Counted from the stretch's first letter, positions 7,097-17,220 are shown. The stretch is DNA of 64,000 bases from Clostridia bacterium (GCA_017468115.1 JAFUJS010000019.1:1-64000), one strand, 5' to 3'. The notes: generated by a model not told the origin, from the sequence alone. A program made the numbers and translations.

Positions 7097-10000
7097 TTAA
7101 ATAAAGAATTTTCTCTTGAGCAGAAAATATATTGCTGCAATAAATGTAATTCCCATAGAACTTAATGGTGCAAATGCAATTTCAGTTGCCTTTTCGTGTT
7201 CAGTGTTAGCAACCTCTGCTTCTGCATTATATGCCTCAATGCTTTCAAGCAACTTTTGGTAAGAATGTTCTACCTCCTGCTTTTCTTCCTCATTGAATGT
7301 GCAATAAATTTGAATTGCTTCATAAATTTTTCCATAAAGCTCTTCAGACATCGTACTGTCAAGTGCTGCAACTCTGTCATTGAATATTTCAATGTTTTTG
7401 TTTATCGAATTATAAGTTGCCATATATGTTGCGTCACCCTCACAAGCAACAACCTCGTTGTCCCAACCTGCAAAAGTGAAGATGTACGTATCATCCTCCG
7501 CCTTAATTGGTGTGTTAGGAGCAATTACTTGATCACCATAGTGGTAAGTATTTTCACTTAATACTGTTCCATCCTCATCCTTAAAGATTACTGTATAATC
7601 GATATAGGTAGATTCGTATGTAGCAGTATATGTTGCGTTACCTGTGCAATCAACAACTTCTACATCCCAATCCTTGAACATATATGTGTAAGTCTTGTCT
7701 GCCGCCTTAGTAGGTGTTTCAGGAGCAATTACTTGATCACCATAGTGGTAAGTTATTTCGCTCAACACTGTTCCATCCTCGTTTTTGAATGTTACAGTAT
7801 AATCAGTGTACGTAGTTTCAAAGGTAGCGGTATATGTTGCATTACCTTCACAATCAACTACCGTTTTGTCCCAACCCTTAAAGGTGTATGAACCAATTTC
7901 ATCTGTTTCTCTTACAGGAGCGGTTGGAACGGTCACGGCATCACCATAATGATACGTTTCAGAACTTATAACCTCACCATCATAATTCTTGAATTCAACT
8001 GTGTAATCAATGAATGTAGGAGTATATGTTGCTGTATATGTAGCATCACCATCACACGGAACAACCTCTTTATCCCAACCCGCAAAAGCATAGGTATAGG
8101 TATTGTCAGCTTTTCTTGTTGGATTTGCAGGCGCAACTACATTATCACCAAAATGGTAAGTTTTGTTGCTTATTTCCTTGCCGTCATAATCCTTAAAAAC
8201 AACGGTATAATCGATATATTTGGCGTCATAAACCGCTGTATATTCCTTATTACCATTGCAAAAAATAGAAATGTTACCCCAGTTCTTAAATGTGTATGAA
8301 TATGTATCATCAGACATTCTTATCGGATCTGCCGGAATAGTTATAGCATCACCGAAGTGATATGTCTTTCTGCTTATTACAGAGCCGTCGTAATCCTTGA
8401 ATACAACTGTATAATTAATAAATGTTGATTCATACTGAGCTGTAAATGATACGTTACCTGTACAAGTTCCAAGAGGCTTGTTCCAAGATGAGAAAGTATA
8501 AGTATATGTTTCATCGCTTTCTCTTTCTGGGTCTGCAATTGCTGTAATGGTATCACCATAATGATATTGTACTGTATCAATTACAGTTCCATCCCAATCA
8601 AGGAACTTAACGTTGTACTCGATGTATGTAGCTTTATAAACCGCTGTGTATTCGGTGTCACCAACGCAATCAGTTACCGTCTTACCCCAATCCTTAAATA
8701 CGTAGATGTAAGTGTTATCTGCTTTTCGTGTTGGATTTTCTGGAACAGCAACAGCATCACCATAATTATAGATTTCGCTACTGATTACTTCTCCATTCCA
8801 ATCCTTAAATACTACGGTATATTCAACATTCGTAGGATTAAATGTTGCAGTGTAAGTTTTATTACCCAAACAAGCAGTTACTTCACTATCCCAACCTGCA
8901 AAGCCGTATGTGTAAATATCGTCTGCTGGCTTTGTAGGATCATTTGGAACATTTATTGAGTCTCCGTAGTGGTAGGTATCTTTGCTGATAATGCTACCGT
9001 CGTAGTTCTTAAATACGATTTCGTAATCAATATAGTTAGAACTGTATGTAGCAGTGTAAACCACACTTTCGGTGCAATTAGTTACAGGCTTATCCCAACC
9101 TGTAAATGTGTAAGTATAGGCTTCATCCGATTCTCTTGTAGGATTATTCGGTTTTGTAATAGCCTGACCATAGTGATACTCATCGCTGCTAATTACTTCT
9201 CCATTCCAATCCTTAAATACCACAGTATATTCAACATATGTAGAAATGTAGGTTGCTGTATAAGTCTTATTGCCATCACAAGCAACTACCACTTTATCCC
9301 AACCTGCAAAGGCATAGGTGTAAGTGTTGTCTGCTGTCTTTGTAGGTGTTGAAGGCTCAATTACCTTGTCACCAAAATGATAGGTCTTTTCGCTCAATAT
9401 AGTACCATCTTCATCCTTAAAGATTACTGTGTAATCAATGTATGTAGATGTGTAGGTAGCTGTATATGTTGCATCACCTGCACAATTTACAACTGCCTTA
9501 TTCCATGACTTAAAAGTGTAGGTATAGATATTATCTGACACCTTAGTCGGCGTTGCTGGTACAGTTACCTTGTCACCATAATGATAAGTCTTCTCGCTTA
9601 ATATGGTTCCGTCCTCGTCTTTAAAGATTACTGCGTAGTCAATATAAATTGAGTTGTATGTTGCAGTATATATAGCATCGCCATCACAATTTACAACTTC
9701 CTTATCCCAACCTGCAAAGGTATAGGTATAAGTTTTATCTGCTGCCTTTATAGGAGTATTAGGCACTGTTACTTTATCTTCATAATGGTAAGTCTTTTCA
9801 CTTAATACAGTTCCATCATCATTCTTAAAGATTACTGTATAATTAATATAATTTGCATTGTAGGTAGCGGTATACACTGCATTTCCGTCACAGTTGACAA
9901 CAGCCATATCCCATCCATTGAAGGTGTATGTATAAGTTTGGTCAGCTGGCTTTGTAGGGTTAGAAGGAATGGATACTGTATCCCCATAATGATAGGTGTT

Positions 10001-13000
10001 TGTACTAATTACAGTGCCATTGTAATTTTTGAATACAACACTGTAGTCAGTATAGTCAACGCTGTAGGTTGCAGTATATGTAGTATCTCCTGCGCAATTT
10101 ACAACTGTCTTATCCCAACCGGCGAAGGTGTAAGAACCAACTACATCCTCATTTCTTGTAGGATTAGCAGGTATAGTTATCGCATCACCATAATGATATG
10201 TCTTGCTACTAATAGTTTTTCCGTCATAGTCTTTAAATACAATTATATATTCAATATAAACAGGGGTATATGTTGCAGTATATATAGCATCGCCATCACA
10301 ATTTACAACTTCCTTATCCCAACCTGCAAAGGTATAGGTATAGGTATTGTCTGCTGACTTAGTGGGTGTCTCCGGTAGATATACTTTGTCGCCATAATGA
10401 TAGGTGCCTGTGCTCAATACATTACCATTGTAGTTTATAAATGTAACAATGTAGTCAATATAAGAAATCTCGTAGATTGCAGTATATGTAGTATCTCCTG
10501 CACAATTTACAACTTCCTTATCCCAACCTGTGAAGGTGTAAGAACCAATTACATCTGATACTCTTGTTGGATTACTTGGAACGGCTACGGTATCTCCGTA
10601 ATGATATTTATTACTGCTGATTACATCACCATCGTAGTCCTTAAAAACAACTGTATACTCAATATACGTGGGTGTATAGGTTGCTGTATATGTTGCATCA
10701 CCTACGCAATTAACAACTGTTTTATCCCAACCTGCAAAGGTGTAGGTATAGGTATTGTCTGTTGCTTTTGTTGGATTTGCAGGAACATTTACACTATCAC
10801 CATAGTGGTAAGTTTTTTGACTAATCGTGTTGCCGTTATAATTCTTAAACACAATTGTATATTCAATGTAAGTAGCATTATAAACAGCTGTATAGGTTGC
10901 ATCTCCTTCACAGTTAACAACTGTTTTATCCCAACCCTTAAATGTGTAATTATAGATGTTGTCTGCTTCTTTAATTGGTGTCTTTGGAATTGCTACCGTA
11001 TCACCATAGTGATAAGTATTTGTACTTATTACCGTGCCATCTTCATCCTTGAAAATTACTGTGTAATCGAAACAAACAACTTCATATATTGCAGTATATG
11101 TTACATTTCCTGCACAGTTAACAACCTCGTTGTCCCAAGATTTGAAGGAATATGTACCAACAAGGTCTGTTTCTCTTGTTGGATTCTCTGGAACGATTAT
11201 GCTATCGCCATAGTGGTAATTATTAGAGCTTATTATTCTACCATCATAATCCTTAAATATTACTGTATATTCTACATAAACAGGGGTAAAGCTTGCTGTA
11301 TATGTTTTATTTCCACTAACGGTTGTAATATCTTGATCCCAACCATTAAACACATACTTGTAGACATTATCAGATGGTTTGGTTGGAGTAGGTGGTGTAA
11401 GAACAGTTCCTGACGGATACGTATCCGAACTTATAATTTCGCCATCTTCTGTTATGAATGTAATCTTATACTCATAGACGAGATCATCAAGGATAACATA
11501 AGAAAGACCATTCTCGTCAAAGTAGTTAATCATATATTCATCATATCCACAATAAATGGTTACAAAGTCTGCACCATAGAACGCCAAAGCGTCAATATAA
11601 GATTGTGGAGCATAAATGTAAAGACTTTCAAGATTAACACAACCATAGAACAATCTGTCACCAAGCTCGATGATTTTTTTGCCAAGCTTTACAGTTTGAA
11701 GTCCGCTACAATCATAGAACGCACATTCTCCAAGAAAATCAACATTATCGCTAAATACAAGCTCGGTAATTCCGTCGCAAGAACGGAAAGCATAAGCACC
11801 GATAGAGGCTACTGAATCAGGAATTTCAAGTGCCGTTAAAGCCTTACAGTTATAAAACGCTGCCTCACCAATGGTCTTACACTGATTAGAAAGAGTAATA
11901 TTCGTTGCAACAACGCATCCATAGAATGCATAATCCTCAATTTCATTTACAGAGTTTGGAACCAATATACTACCAAGTGATGCACATCCATAGAAAGTAT
12001 GTGATAAAATCTTATCAATACCATTTGGAATATTGATAGATTTCATACTATTACAGTCGTAGAATGCGTATGCGCCAATATAATTGACAGTGTTTGGCAA
12101 CGTCATTGCTTTTAGTGATTTGCAGCCCTCAAAGGCACGATCACCAACACGCTCAATTGTTCCATCAATTGTAAATGTTGTCATTGCGTTACAATTATAG
12201 AAAGCATAATTTCCAATATTAGACGTGCCACTTACAGTTGCATTAGTAAGAAGAATATTGTTACTAAATGCGTAATTTCCTATTTCTGTATTACCTGTTA
12301 TTGTTACCATCTGACAAGCACTATTTTCAGAAAATGCATGTTCCTTTATAACAACATTACCTTCAATTTTCACCGTTTGTAATCCAGTGTTTGTAGAAAA
12401 TGCATATTCCCCAATACTTGTCATTCCTGTCAAATAAACATTTGTGACAGTTGGATTTTTATAAAAAGCATATGAGCCAATATTTGTACTAACAATGTTT
12501 ACTGTTCCAACGCCTGAAAGCTTTTCACGATAAACGTCATTATCAACTAAACCATCAACTCGTCTAATATTCATTACAATTAATTTATCATTTAAGAAAC
12601 CGTTTGCTCCAAATGAAGAAATTGTATCAGGCATATCAATGTCTTGTAGGTTTAGACAATTAGAAAAAGCGTTATTTCCAACTGTGTGGATATTATCATC
12701 AAGAATGATATGGTGAATATGTTGTCCGTTAAGAATACTACTTGCTATTACTCCGCTATTATAATAGAATTTTATTGTAAACTGAGGGTCAACATGATTC
12801 TTTGCTTCACAATTGTAGAAAGCGTATTCCCCTATTGTTTTCACACTATCAGGAACATTAATTTGAACAAGCTGATAGCCTCTTGCAAACGCATATCTGC
12901 CGATTGTTTCAATTGTCTTAGGAAGCGTTAATTCTGCATATCCGCGATTGTCATAAAACGCATACTCGCCAATTGACTTAAGCGTTTCTGAGAATGTAAT

Positions 13001-16000
13001 TTCCTTAAGACTGTGACACAATGCAAATGAATAATTACCAATTTCGGTTATACCCTCTTCCATTATTACTTTATATACATCGGTATTATAAAGTATGTTA
13101 TCGGCAACTTTTCCGCTGTTATAACGAATGGTAACTATCAAGTTACTCGAATTATTTGAAAATGCATACGCCCCAACAGTTGAAACGCTATCAGGCATAG
13201 AAATGGTTGCAAGCATATTGCACTCATCGAAAGCTTGTTCACCAATATATGTAAGTGAACTAGGTAAATGCAATTGTGTAAATTTATTATATGCAAATGC
13301 ATCTGAGCTGATAGATGTAAGTCCTTCTGCAAAGGAAATCTCCGATAAAGAATCTCTATAAAACGCACCAGTTCCTATTGAAACAATAGTTCCTTTAAAA
13401 GTAATACTTGCCAAAGATGAACAATATGCAAAGGTATAATCATTGATTTCGCTTACGCCAGCAGGAATGCTTGCACTTGCAAGAGAGGAACAACCATAAA
13501 AAGCATACGCACCAATGCTATTTATATTTGCAGTCCAGTTAATTGTTGAAAGGGAAGCATCACCATAGAAAGCTCCTTCTCCAATTGTAAGAAGTCCTGC
13601 TTTCAATGCTACTCTTTCAAGTGAATTACAGCTTGCGAAAGCATAACTTCCAATATGCTCCAAACTTAATGGAGTTGTTAGTCTTTCAATTGCAGTATTG
13701 TAAAAAGCATAATCACCAATACTTGCTACTTCAACACCAATAACGATAGTTTTAAGTTTTTTGCAGTTATAAAAAGTGTAATTGTTAATAGCTGGTACTG
13801 TAATACCTATTGTTGCCGACGCTAAAGATGTACAATTGTAAAAGGAATACTCACCAAGATATGTACAAGAATCAGGAATAACTATTTTAGACAATTTTAC
13901 ACAATTACTAAAGCAATGGTCACCAATATATGTTACTCCCTCGGCAATTACAACCGTTGTCAATGAAGTACAGTCTTCAAATGCATTCTCCCCCACATAC
14001 AAACATGTTTCAGGTATAGTTACCGTATCAAGTCCTGTACATCCGTAAAAAGCATATAGGTCGATTTTTACAATATTGTTTGGAATTGTAACACCTTTTA
14101 ATGTAGTACAATTTGCCATACCCATATATCCAATGGAGGTTACGGCGTATCCACCGAGTGTATTAGGCAAGGTAATATTGGTACTTGTAGTGGAGCAGCC
14201 TACAATAACCGCTTTTCCATTCTCTATAGTGTAATAAAATGTATCATTTCCATTGGTGTAAGAATACTTATCAAGATATCTTACACTTCCTGTATACAAA
14301 AAAGCATTTGTGCCAATTGTTAAAGTACCGCTTATACGAGGAACATAAATAACCGCATTTTCGCATCCATTAAATGCTAATTTACAAATAATAGAAGTAG
14401 TGTCTGCAAGCTTTATAGAGCCCAGTGTTGTATTGCCTTTAAATGCACGAGGACCAATCACTTTTATTCCACTAGGAATTTCCACGACGCTACTTGTTCC
14501 TTTATATGCTAATAAAACATGATTGGAAATAACCATATCATCTGTAGAATTATTTATAACTCCGCAGTTTAGAAATGCCCTATCTCCTATAGCTTCAATG
14601 GTGCTTGGAAGAATTATTTCTTTGATTTGAGTACAGTTGTGAAAAGCACCATAAGCAATTGTATCTCCACCTGTTACTGTTACTTTTGTTAAACTACTTG
14701 GTATGTAGAAAAAGTCAGCATAATATCTAGTATAATTGCTAACTAAATAATAGGAGTTCTTTCCGTATTCACCATCAGTTGGATAAGATGCGGTAGTGCC
14801 AGAAGATGTTTTCGCAGAATAATAGCCATATCCTTGATATACCAATTTAGAATTGTACTGTTCCGATTCTTCGTACCATCCAAAAATATATCCAAGCACA
14901 TATTTCCTGTTATCATATCCACTACAATATGATGCTCCTTGCTCTGCTGCTGGTGCTTGACTTCCGCCTACAAATGGAATTGTCAATTCCTTTAATGAGT
15001 TGCATCCGTAAAACGCGGCTGCTCCTATGCTTGTTACGCTTTTGGGAACAACTAGCTTCTCTATTTTAGATAAATTATAAAAAGCTTCTTCTCCTATTGA
15101 ACTTACAGAATCACCAATAGTAACCGTTAACACGTTTGAACAACCTTTGAAGGCACTTTCACCGATTGTCGTTACATTATTAGGAATTACGATATTCGTA
15201 AGGGACGAACAGTTTGAGAAGGCACTTTCGTCAATAGTTTTTAGATTTTCAGGTAAATGAATACTTTTTAATTTTCCACAGCTATAAAAAGAGTTACGAT
15301 TAATGCTTGTAATATTTGCATGAAATTTAATATTTGTTAATGCATCGCAATCATAAAAAACTTGTATTCCAACAACAGAAATGCCACTTGGTATTTCTAT
15401 TTCAACTAAAGCATCACAATTATAAAAGCTACTATGGCCAAGTGCGGTTAAGCTAGAAGGTAGAGAGAAAACTTCTAGTTTAGTGCAGTTTCGAAATGCA
15501 TTAGCACCAATGCTTGTAGTAGTGCTTGGAAGGACTATTTCCTTAATTTGAGTACAGTTATGAAAAGCACCATAGGCAATCGTATTTCCGCCTGTTACAG
15601 TTACTTTTGTTAAACTACTCGGGATATAGAAATAGTCAGCATAATATCTAGTATAATTACTAACTAAATAATAAGAGTTGCATCCTCTGTCACCGGTAGT
15701 ATCATAAGAAGCAGTAACACCAATAGAATTAGGTGCAGAATAATAGCCATATCCTTGATATACAGTTCCCGTTACCAAAAGACTTGTAGACTCTTCGTAC
15801 CATCCAAAAATATATCCAAGCACATATTTCCTGTTATCATATCCACTACAACATGATGCTCCTTGCTCTGCTGCTGGTGCTTGACTTCCACCTACAAATG
15901 GAATTGTCAATTCCTTTAATGAGTTGCATCCGTAAAACGCACTCGCTGAAATTGAGGTTATAGAATTAGCTACTTCTATTTTGGTAATAGAATCACGATA

Positions 16001-16237
16001 TTTATACCACGGAGCCGAACCTTTGGAATACGTGTTAATTGCACCATTTCCACGAATAACAAGTGTGCCTGTTCCCGTATTGACCTCCCACGTAATGCCT
16101 GTTCCACAAGCACCTGAATAAACCTCACCTGTTTCTGTAGCAGACACAGTTATAGCACTTGTTGCTATCATCGCCATTACGAATAAGCAGAAAATAAATA
16201 AAATCCAAATTTTTGATAATGTTTTTTTCATTTTCAT
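7097..16237 (-). CDS. Giant cell-surface protein: BspA-like LRRs plus 20 InlB-type repeats
   Basis: A 3,046-residue surface protein. The ATG at 16237 follows GAAGGAG; an in-frame TTG five codons earlier overlaps this site. Residues 1-35 are a signal peptide ending ITVSA. Residues about 60-1560 are BspA-type leucine-rich repeats (IGEYAFYNC-like units every 22-25 residues). Residues about 1589-2940 are 20 tandem repeats of about 68 residues of the Listeria-Bacteroides/InlB B-repeat kind (YTV-FKDYDG, YHYGD, TYTFAGWDK, TYTATY). A helical linker follows, then one membrane helix and the tail LLKRKFFI. No LPXTG motif is visible, so membrane anchoring is more likely than sortase attachment. BspA-like proteins bind host matrix or other cells; that role is inferred. 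Confidence 0.9.
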   Translation of the reverse strand: MKMKKTLSKIWILFIFCLFVMAMIATSAITVSATETGEVYSGACGTGITWEVNTGTGTLVIRGNGAINTYSKGSAPWYKYRDSITKIEVANSITSISASAFYGCNSLKELTIPFVGGSQAPAAEQGASCCSGYDNRKYVLGYIFGWYEESTSLLVTGTVYQGYGYYSAPNSIGVTASYDTTGDRGCNSYYLVSNYTRYYADYFYIPSSLTKVTVTGGNTIAYGAFHNCTQIKEIVLPSTTTSIGANAFRNCTKLEVFSLPSSLTALGHSSFYNCDALVEIEIPSGISVVGIQVFYDCDALTNIKFHANITSINRNSFYSCGKLKSIHLPENLKTIDESAFSNCSSLTNIVIPNNVTTIGESAFKGCSNVLTVTIGDSVSSIGEEAFYNLSKIEKLVVPKSVTSIGAAAFYGCNSLKELTIPFVGGSQAPAAEQGASYCSGYDNRKYVLGYIFGWYEESEQYNSKLVYQGYGYYSAKTSSGTTASYPTDGEYGKNSYYLVSNYTRYYADFFYIPSSLTKVTVTGGDTIAYGAFHNCTQIKEIILPSTIEAIGDRAFLNCGVINNSTDDMVISNHVLLAYKGTSSVVEIPSGIKVIGPRAFKGNTTLGSIKLADTTSIICKLAFNGCENAVIYVPRISGTLTIGTNAFLYTGSVRYLDKYSYTNGNDTFYYTIENGKAVIVGCSTTSTNITLPNTLGGYAVTSIGYMGMANCTTLKGVTIPNNIVKIDLYAFYGCTGLDTVTIPETCLYVGENAFEDCTSLTTVVIAEGVTYIGDHCFSNCVKLSKIVIPDSCTYLGEYSFYNCTSLASATIGITVPAINNYTFYNCKKLKTIVIGVEVASIGDYAFYNTAIERLTTPLSLEHIGSYAFASCNSLERVALKAGLLTIGEGAFYGDASLSTINWTANINSIGAYAFYGCSSLASASIPAGVSEINDYTFAYCSSLASITFKGTIVSIGTGAFYRDSLSEISFAEGLTSISSDAFAYNKFTQLHLPSSLTYIGEQAFDECNMLATISMPDSVSTVGAYAFSNNSSNLIVTIRYNSGKVADNILYNTDVYKVIMEEGITEIGNYSFALCHSLKEITFSETLKSIGEYAFYDNRGYAELTLPKTIETIGRYAFARGYQLVQINVPDSVKTIGEYAFYNCEAKNHVDPQFTIKFYYNSGVIASSILNGQHIHHIILDDNIHTVGNNAFSNCLNLQDIDMPDTISSFGANGFLNDKLIVMNIRRVDGLVDNDVYREKLSGVGTVNIVSTNIGSYAFYKNPTVTNVYLTGMTSIGEYAFSTNTGLQTVKIEGNVVIKEHAFSENSACQMVTITGNTEIGNYAFSNNILLTNATVSGTSNIGNYAFYNCNAMTTFTIDGTIERVGDRAFEGCKSLKAMTLPNTVNYIGAYAFYDCNSMKSINIPNGIDKILSHTFYGCASLGSILVPNSVNEIEDYAFYGCVVATNITLSNQCKTIGEAAFYNCKALTALEIPDSVASIGAYAFRSCDGITELVFSDNVDFLGECAFYDCSGLQTVKLGKKIIELGDRLFYGCVNLESLYIYAPQSYIDALAFYGADFVTIYCGYDEYMINYFDENGLSYVILDDLVYEYKITFITEDGEIISSDTYPSGTVLTPPTPTKPSDNVYKYVFNGWDQDITTVSGNKTYTASFTPVYVEYTVIFKDYDGRIISSNNYHYGDSIIVPENPTRETDLVGTYSFKSWDNEVVNCAGNVTYTAIYEVVCFDYTVIFKDEDGTVISTNTYHYGDTVAIPKTPIKEADNIYNYTFKGWDKTVVNCEGDATYTAVYNATYIEYTIVFKNYNGNTISQKTYHYGDSVNVPANPTKATDNTYTYTFAGWDKTVVNCVGDATYTATYTPTYIEYTVVFKDYDGDVISSNKYHYGDTVAVPSNPTRVSDVIGSYTFTGWDKEVVNCAGDTTYTAIYEISYIDYIVTFINYNGNVLSTGTYHYGDKVYLPETPTKSADNTYTYTFAGWDKEVVNCDGDAIYTATYTPVYIEYIIVFKDYDGKTISSKTYHYGDAITIPANPTRNEDVVGSYTFAGWDKTVVNCAGDTTYTATYSVDYTDYSVVFKNYNGTVISTNTYHYGDTVSIPSNPTKPADQTYTYTFNGWDMAVVNCDGNAVYTATYNANYINYTVIFKNDDGTVLSEKTYHYEDKVTVPNTPIKAADKTYTYTFAGWDKEVVNCDGDAIYTATYNSIYIDYAVIFKDEDGTILSEKTYHYGDKVTVPATPTKVSDNIYTYTFKSWNKAVVNCAGDATYTATYTSTYIDYTVIFKDEDGTILSEKTYHFGDKVIEPSTPTKTADNTYTYAFAGWDKVVVACDGNKTYTATYISTYVEYTVVFKDWNGEVISSDEYHYGQAITKPNNPTRESDEAYTYTFTGWDKPVTNCTESVVYTATYSSNYIDYEIVFKNYDGSIISKDTYHYGDSINVPNDPTKPADDIYTYGFAGWDSEVTACLGNKTYTATFNPTNVEYTVVFKDWNGEVISSEIYNYGDAVAVPENPTRKADNTYIYVFKDWGKTVTDCVGDTEYTAVYKATYIEYNVKFLDWDGTVIDTVQYHYGDTITAIADPERESDETYTYTFSSWNKPLGTCTGNVSFTAQYESTFINYTVVFKDYDGSVISRKTYHFGDAITIPADPIRMSDDTYSYTFKNWGNISIFCNGNKEYTAVYDAKYIDYTVVFKDYDGKEISNKTYHFGDNVVAPANPTRKADNTYTYAFAGWDKEVVPCDGDATYTATYTPTFIDYTVEFKNYDGEVISSETYHYGDAVTVPTAPVRETDEIGSYTFKGWDKTVVDCEGNATYTATFETTYTDYTVTFKNEDGTVLSEITYHYGDQVIAPETPTKAADKTYTYMFKDWDVEVVDCTGNATYTATYESTYIDYTVIFKDEDGTVLSENTYHYGDQVIAPNTPIKAEDDTYIFTFAGWDNEVVACEGDATYMATYNSINKNIEIFNDRVAALDSTMSEELYGKIYEAIQIYCTFNEEEKQEVEHSYQKLLESIEAYNAEAEVANTEHEKATEIAFAPLSSMGITFIAAIYFLLKRKFFI
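7408..11470 (-). repeat. Twenty tandem 204-bp repeats coding for InlB-type domains
   Basis: Each unit codes for about 68 residues with the order YTVxFKDxDG, YHYGD, Pro-rich turn, TYTFxGWDK, NCxGDATYTATY. I count 20 units by eye. Units 2-20 each carry one Cys near position 51; the first unit has none. Length is nearly constant and sequence is diverged, so slippage is not recent. Confidence 0.85.
14633..15945 (-). repeat. Internal duplication in the LRR region of the giant protein
   Basis: A non-LRR island of about 125 residues (GGSQAPAAEQGAS, then YVLGYIFGWYEES, YQGYGYYSA, YYLVSNYTRYYAD, FYIPSSLTKVTVTGG) occurs twice, coded at about 15536-15945 and 14633-15018. The copies are nearly identical at the DNA level except in their middle, so this duplication is younger than the surrounding repeats. 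Confidence 0.75.
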
Positions 16238-16248
16238 ATCCAACTCCT

Positions 16249-16563
16249 TCAATTTAATTTTTCTTTAATGCTACTTATGTAACTTTCAAGTTCGTTCTTA
16301 CTTTCGTTGATTTTCTTTTTTGCACAAACACAAAATTCATCTAACTTCAAACATGTAATAACTCCCGCGAGCTTTTCATATTCTTCCTTCTCCTTAGGGT
16401 TAAAAAGTGAAAGTATGTTATACAAATATTCTTGATATTTTGACCATAAAAACAAACTATGAAGATTAGTATCATTAATGCACGCATTTTCATCGCCATT
16501 TCTTATTTGATTTTCCAAACGGATTAACAATTCTTTAATCTCTTCTTTTTTCTCAATAATCAT
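16249..16563 (-). CDS. Small coiled-coil protein, 104 aa
   Basis: A 104-residue, mostly helical, charged protein (MIIEKKEEIKELLIRLENQI to ESYISSIKEKLN) with no known family. AGGAG lies 8 bases before the ATG at 16563; an in-frame ATG seven codons upstream is less well placed. It ends 11 bases before the start of the giant surface protein gene and is probably the first gene of that operon. It has no signal peptide, so if it assists the surface protein it does so inside the cell. Function unknown. Confidence 0.6.
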   Translation of the reverse strand: MIIEKKEEIKELLIRLENQIRNGDENACINDTNLHSLFLWSKYQEYLYNILSLFNPKEKEEYEKLAGVITCLKLDEFCVCAKKKINESKNELESYISSIKEKLN

Positions 16564-16621
16564 AAATTTATCTCCTATAACCATTTTCTACATCGAAGTG
16601 CAAGTATCAAAACGCTCCAAT

Positions 16622-16835
16622 TAAAAAATAAAAAGAGCGCCAACCGCAGTTAGCGCTCCGAAAAACGCAAACTCCAATTGTCGCCTAACAAAACTAAATA
16701 AGAAAGGGATTTCTCACCATAATCATTTAGTGGAGCTTACGTTTTTTCCAAATTCCAAAAATGATTATGACGAAAAAAGGTATAGTTATCCCATGAGAAA
16801 AATACCATAAATTTAATTATTTAGTTTTGTTAGGC
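16622..16835 (-). ncRNA. Candidate structured RNA (6S-like) or leader RNA
   Basis: A promoter-to-terminator unit of about 210 bases. The predicted 5' end (G at 16835) is also the first base of a perfect 19-bp stem, GCCTAACAAAACTAAATAA, pairing 16835-16817 with 16701-16683. Inside are an apical hairpin with an 11-bp perfect stem (16769-16759 with 16728-16718, CATAATCATTT / AAATGATTATG) and a small GGTAT/ATACC hairpin (16806-16802 with 16783-16779) on one side of a large central bubble. A rod closed at both ends with a central bubble is the layout of 6S RNA. It could instead be a leader controlling the surface-protein operon, whose first start codon is about 60 bases downstream of the terminator. 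Confidence 0.5.
16635..16658 (-). terminator. Rho-independent terminator of the candidate RNA
   Basis: GAGCGCTAAC pairs with GTTGGCGCTC on the minus strand (one wobble pair), loop TGCG, followed by TTTTTATTTTTT. It separates the RNA from the downstream 104-aa gene. Confidence 0.85.
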
Positions 16836-16841
16836 AGTATT

Positions 16842-16869
16842 ATTATAACATATTTTATGGAAAAAACAA
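16842..16869 (-). promoter_or_regulatory. Sigma-A promoter of the candidate RNA
   Basis: TTGTTT (16869-16864), a 16-base spacer and TATAAT (16847-16842); transcription should start near 16835. Confidence 0.65.
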
Positions 16870-16971
16870 CAAAAAATCGAAATTTTTTATAAATGCTCAT
16901 TGGATAGGGTTTGGGACTTGTTTTCACTTTAGCTTACAAATAACAAATTACAACAAGAAAGCTTAAAAAAC

Positions 16972-17181
16972 GGGCTCATATGAGCTCCATATAAGTGCTT
17001 AGACTATGTAAATAAAAGTAATATTTCAAGTATAAAAATACCGTGTGGCTTCTTACACGGGTAGTTTGTGTTTAGTGGAGTAAGTACACAGTTAAAATGT
17101 GTGTAGTGGAGCTCTACTTAATTCTTCTGCGATTGCAGAGGGAGAGGGATTTACATTTTCAGACAGGGCTCATATGAGCTC
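16972..17181. repeat. Two exact 16-bp palindromic words
   Basis: GGGCTCATATGAGCTC occurs at 16972-16987 and 17166-17181, 194 bases apart; the core GCTCATATGAGC is a perfect palindrome. The flanks are not alike, so this is not a simple tandem duplication. Protein binding sites are possible. Confidence 0.6.
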
Positions 17182-17186
17182 AATAT

Positions 17187-17220
17187 CGCAACAATTATAT
17201 TTTTAATATAAATCGTTGCG
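17187..17220. repeat. Inverted repeat, 34 bp
   Basis: CGCAACAATTATATT (17187-17201) pairs with AATATAAATCGTTGCG (17205-17220) with minor mismatches. AT-rich stem, no T run on either side, so it is not a typical terminator. Confidence 0.5.

Noticed and set aside
10601..11413. A 270-aa plus-strand frame and several similar ones between 7.2 and 11.4 kb
   Set aside because: They mirror the tandem repeats of the giant surface protein with the same 68-residue period and have no start signals.
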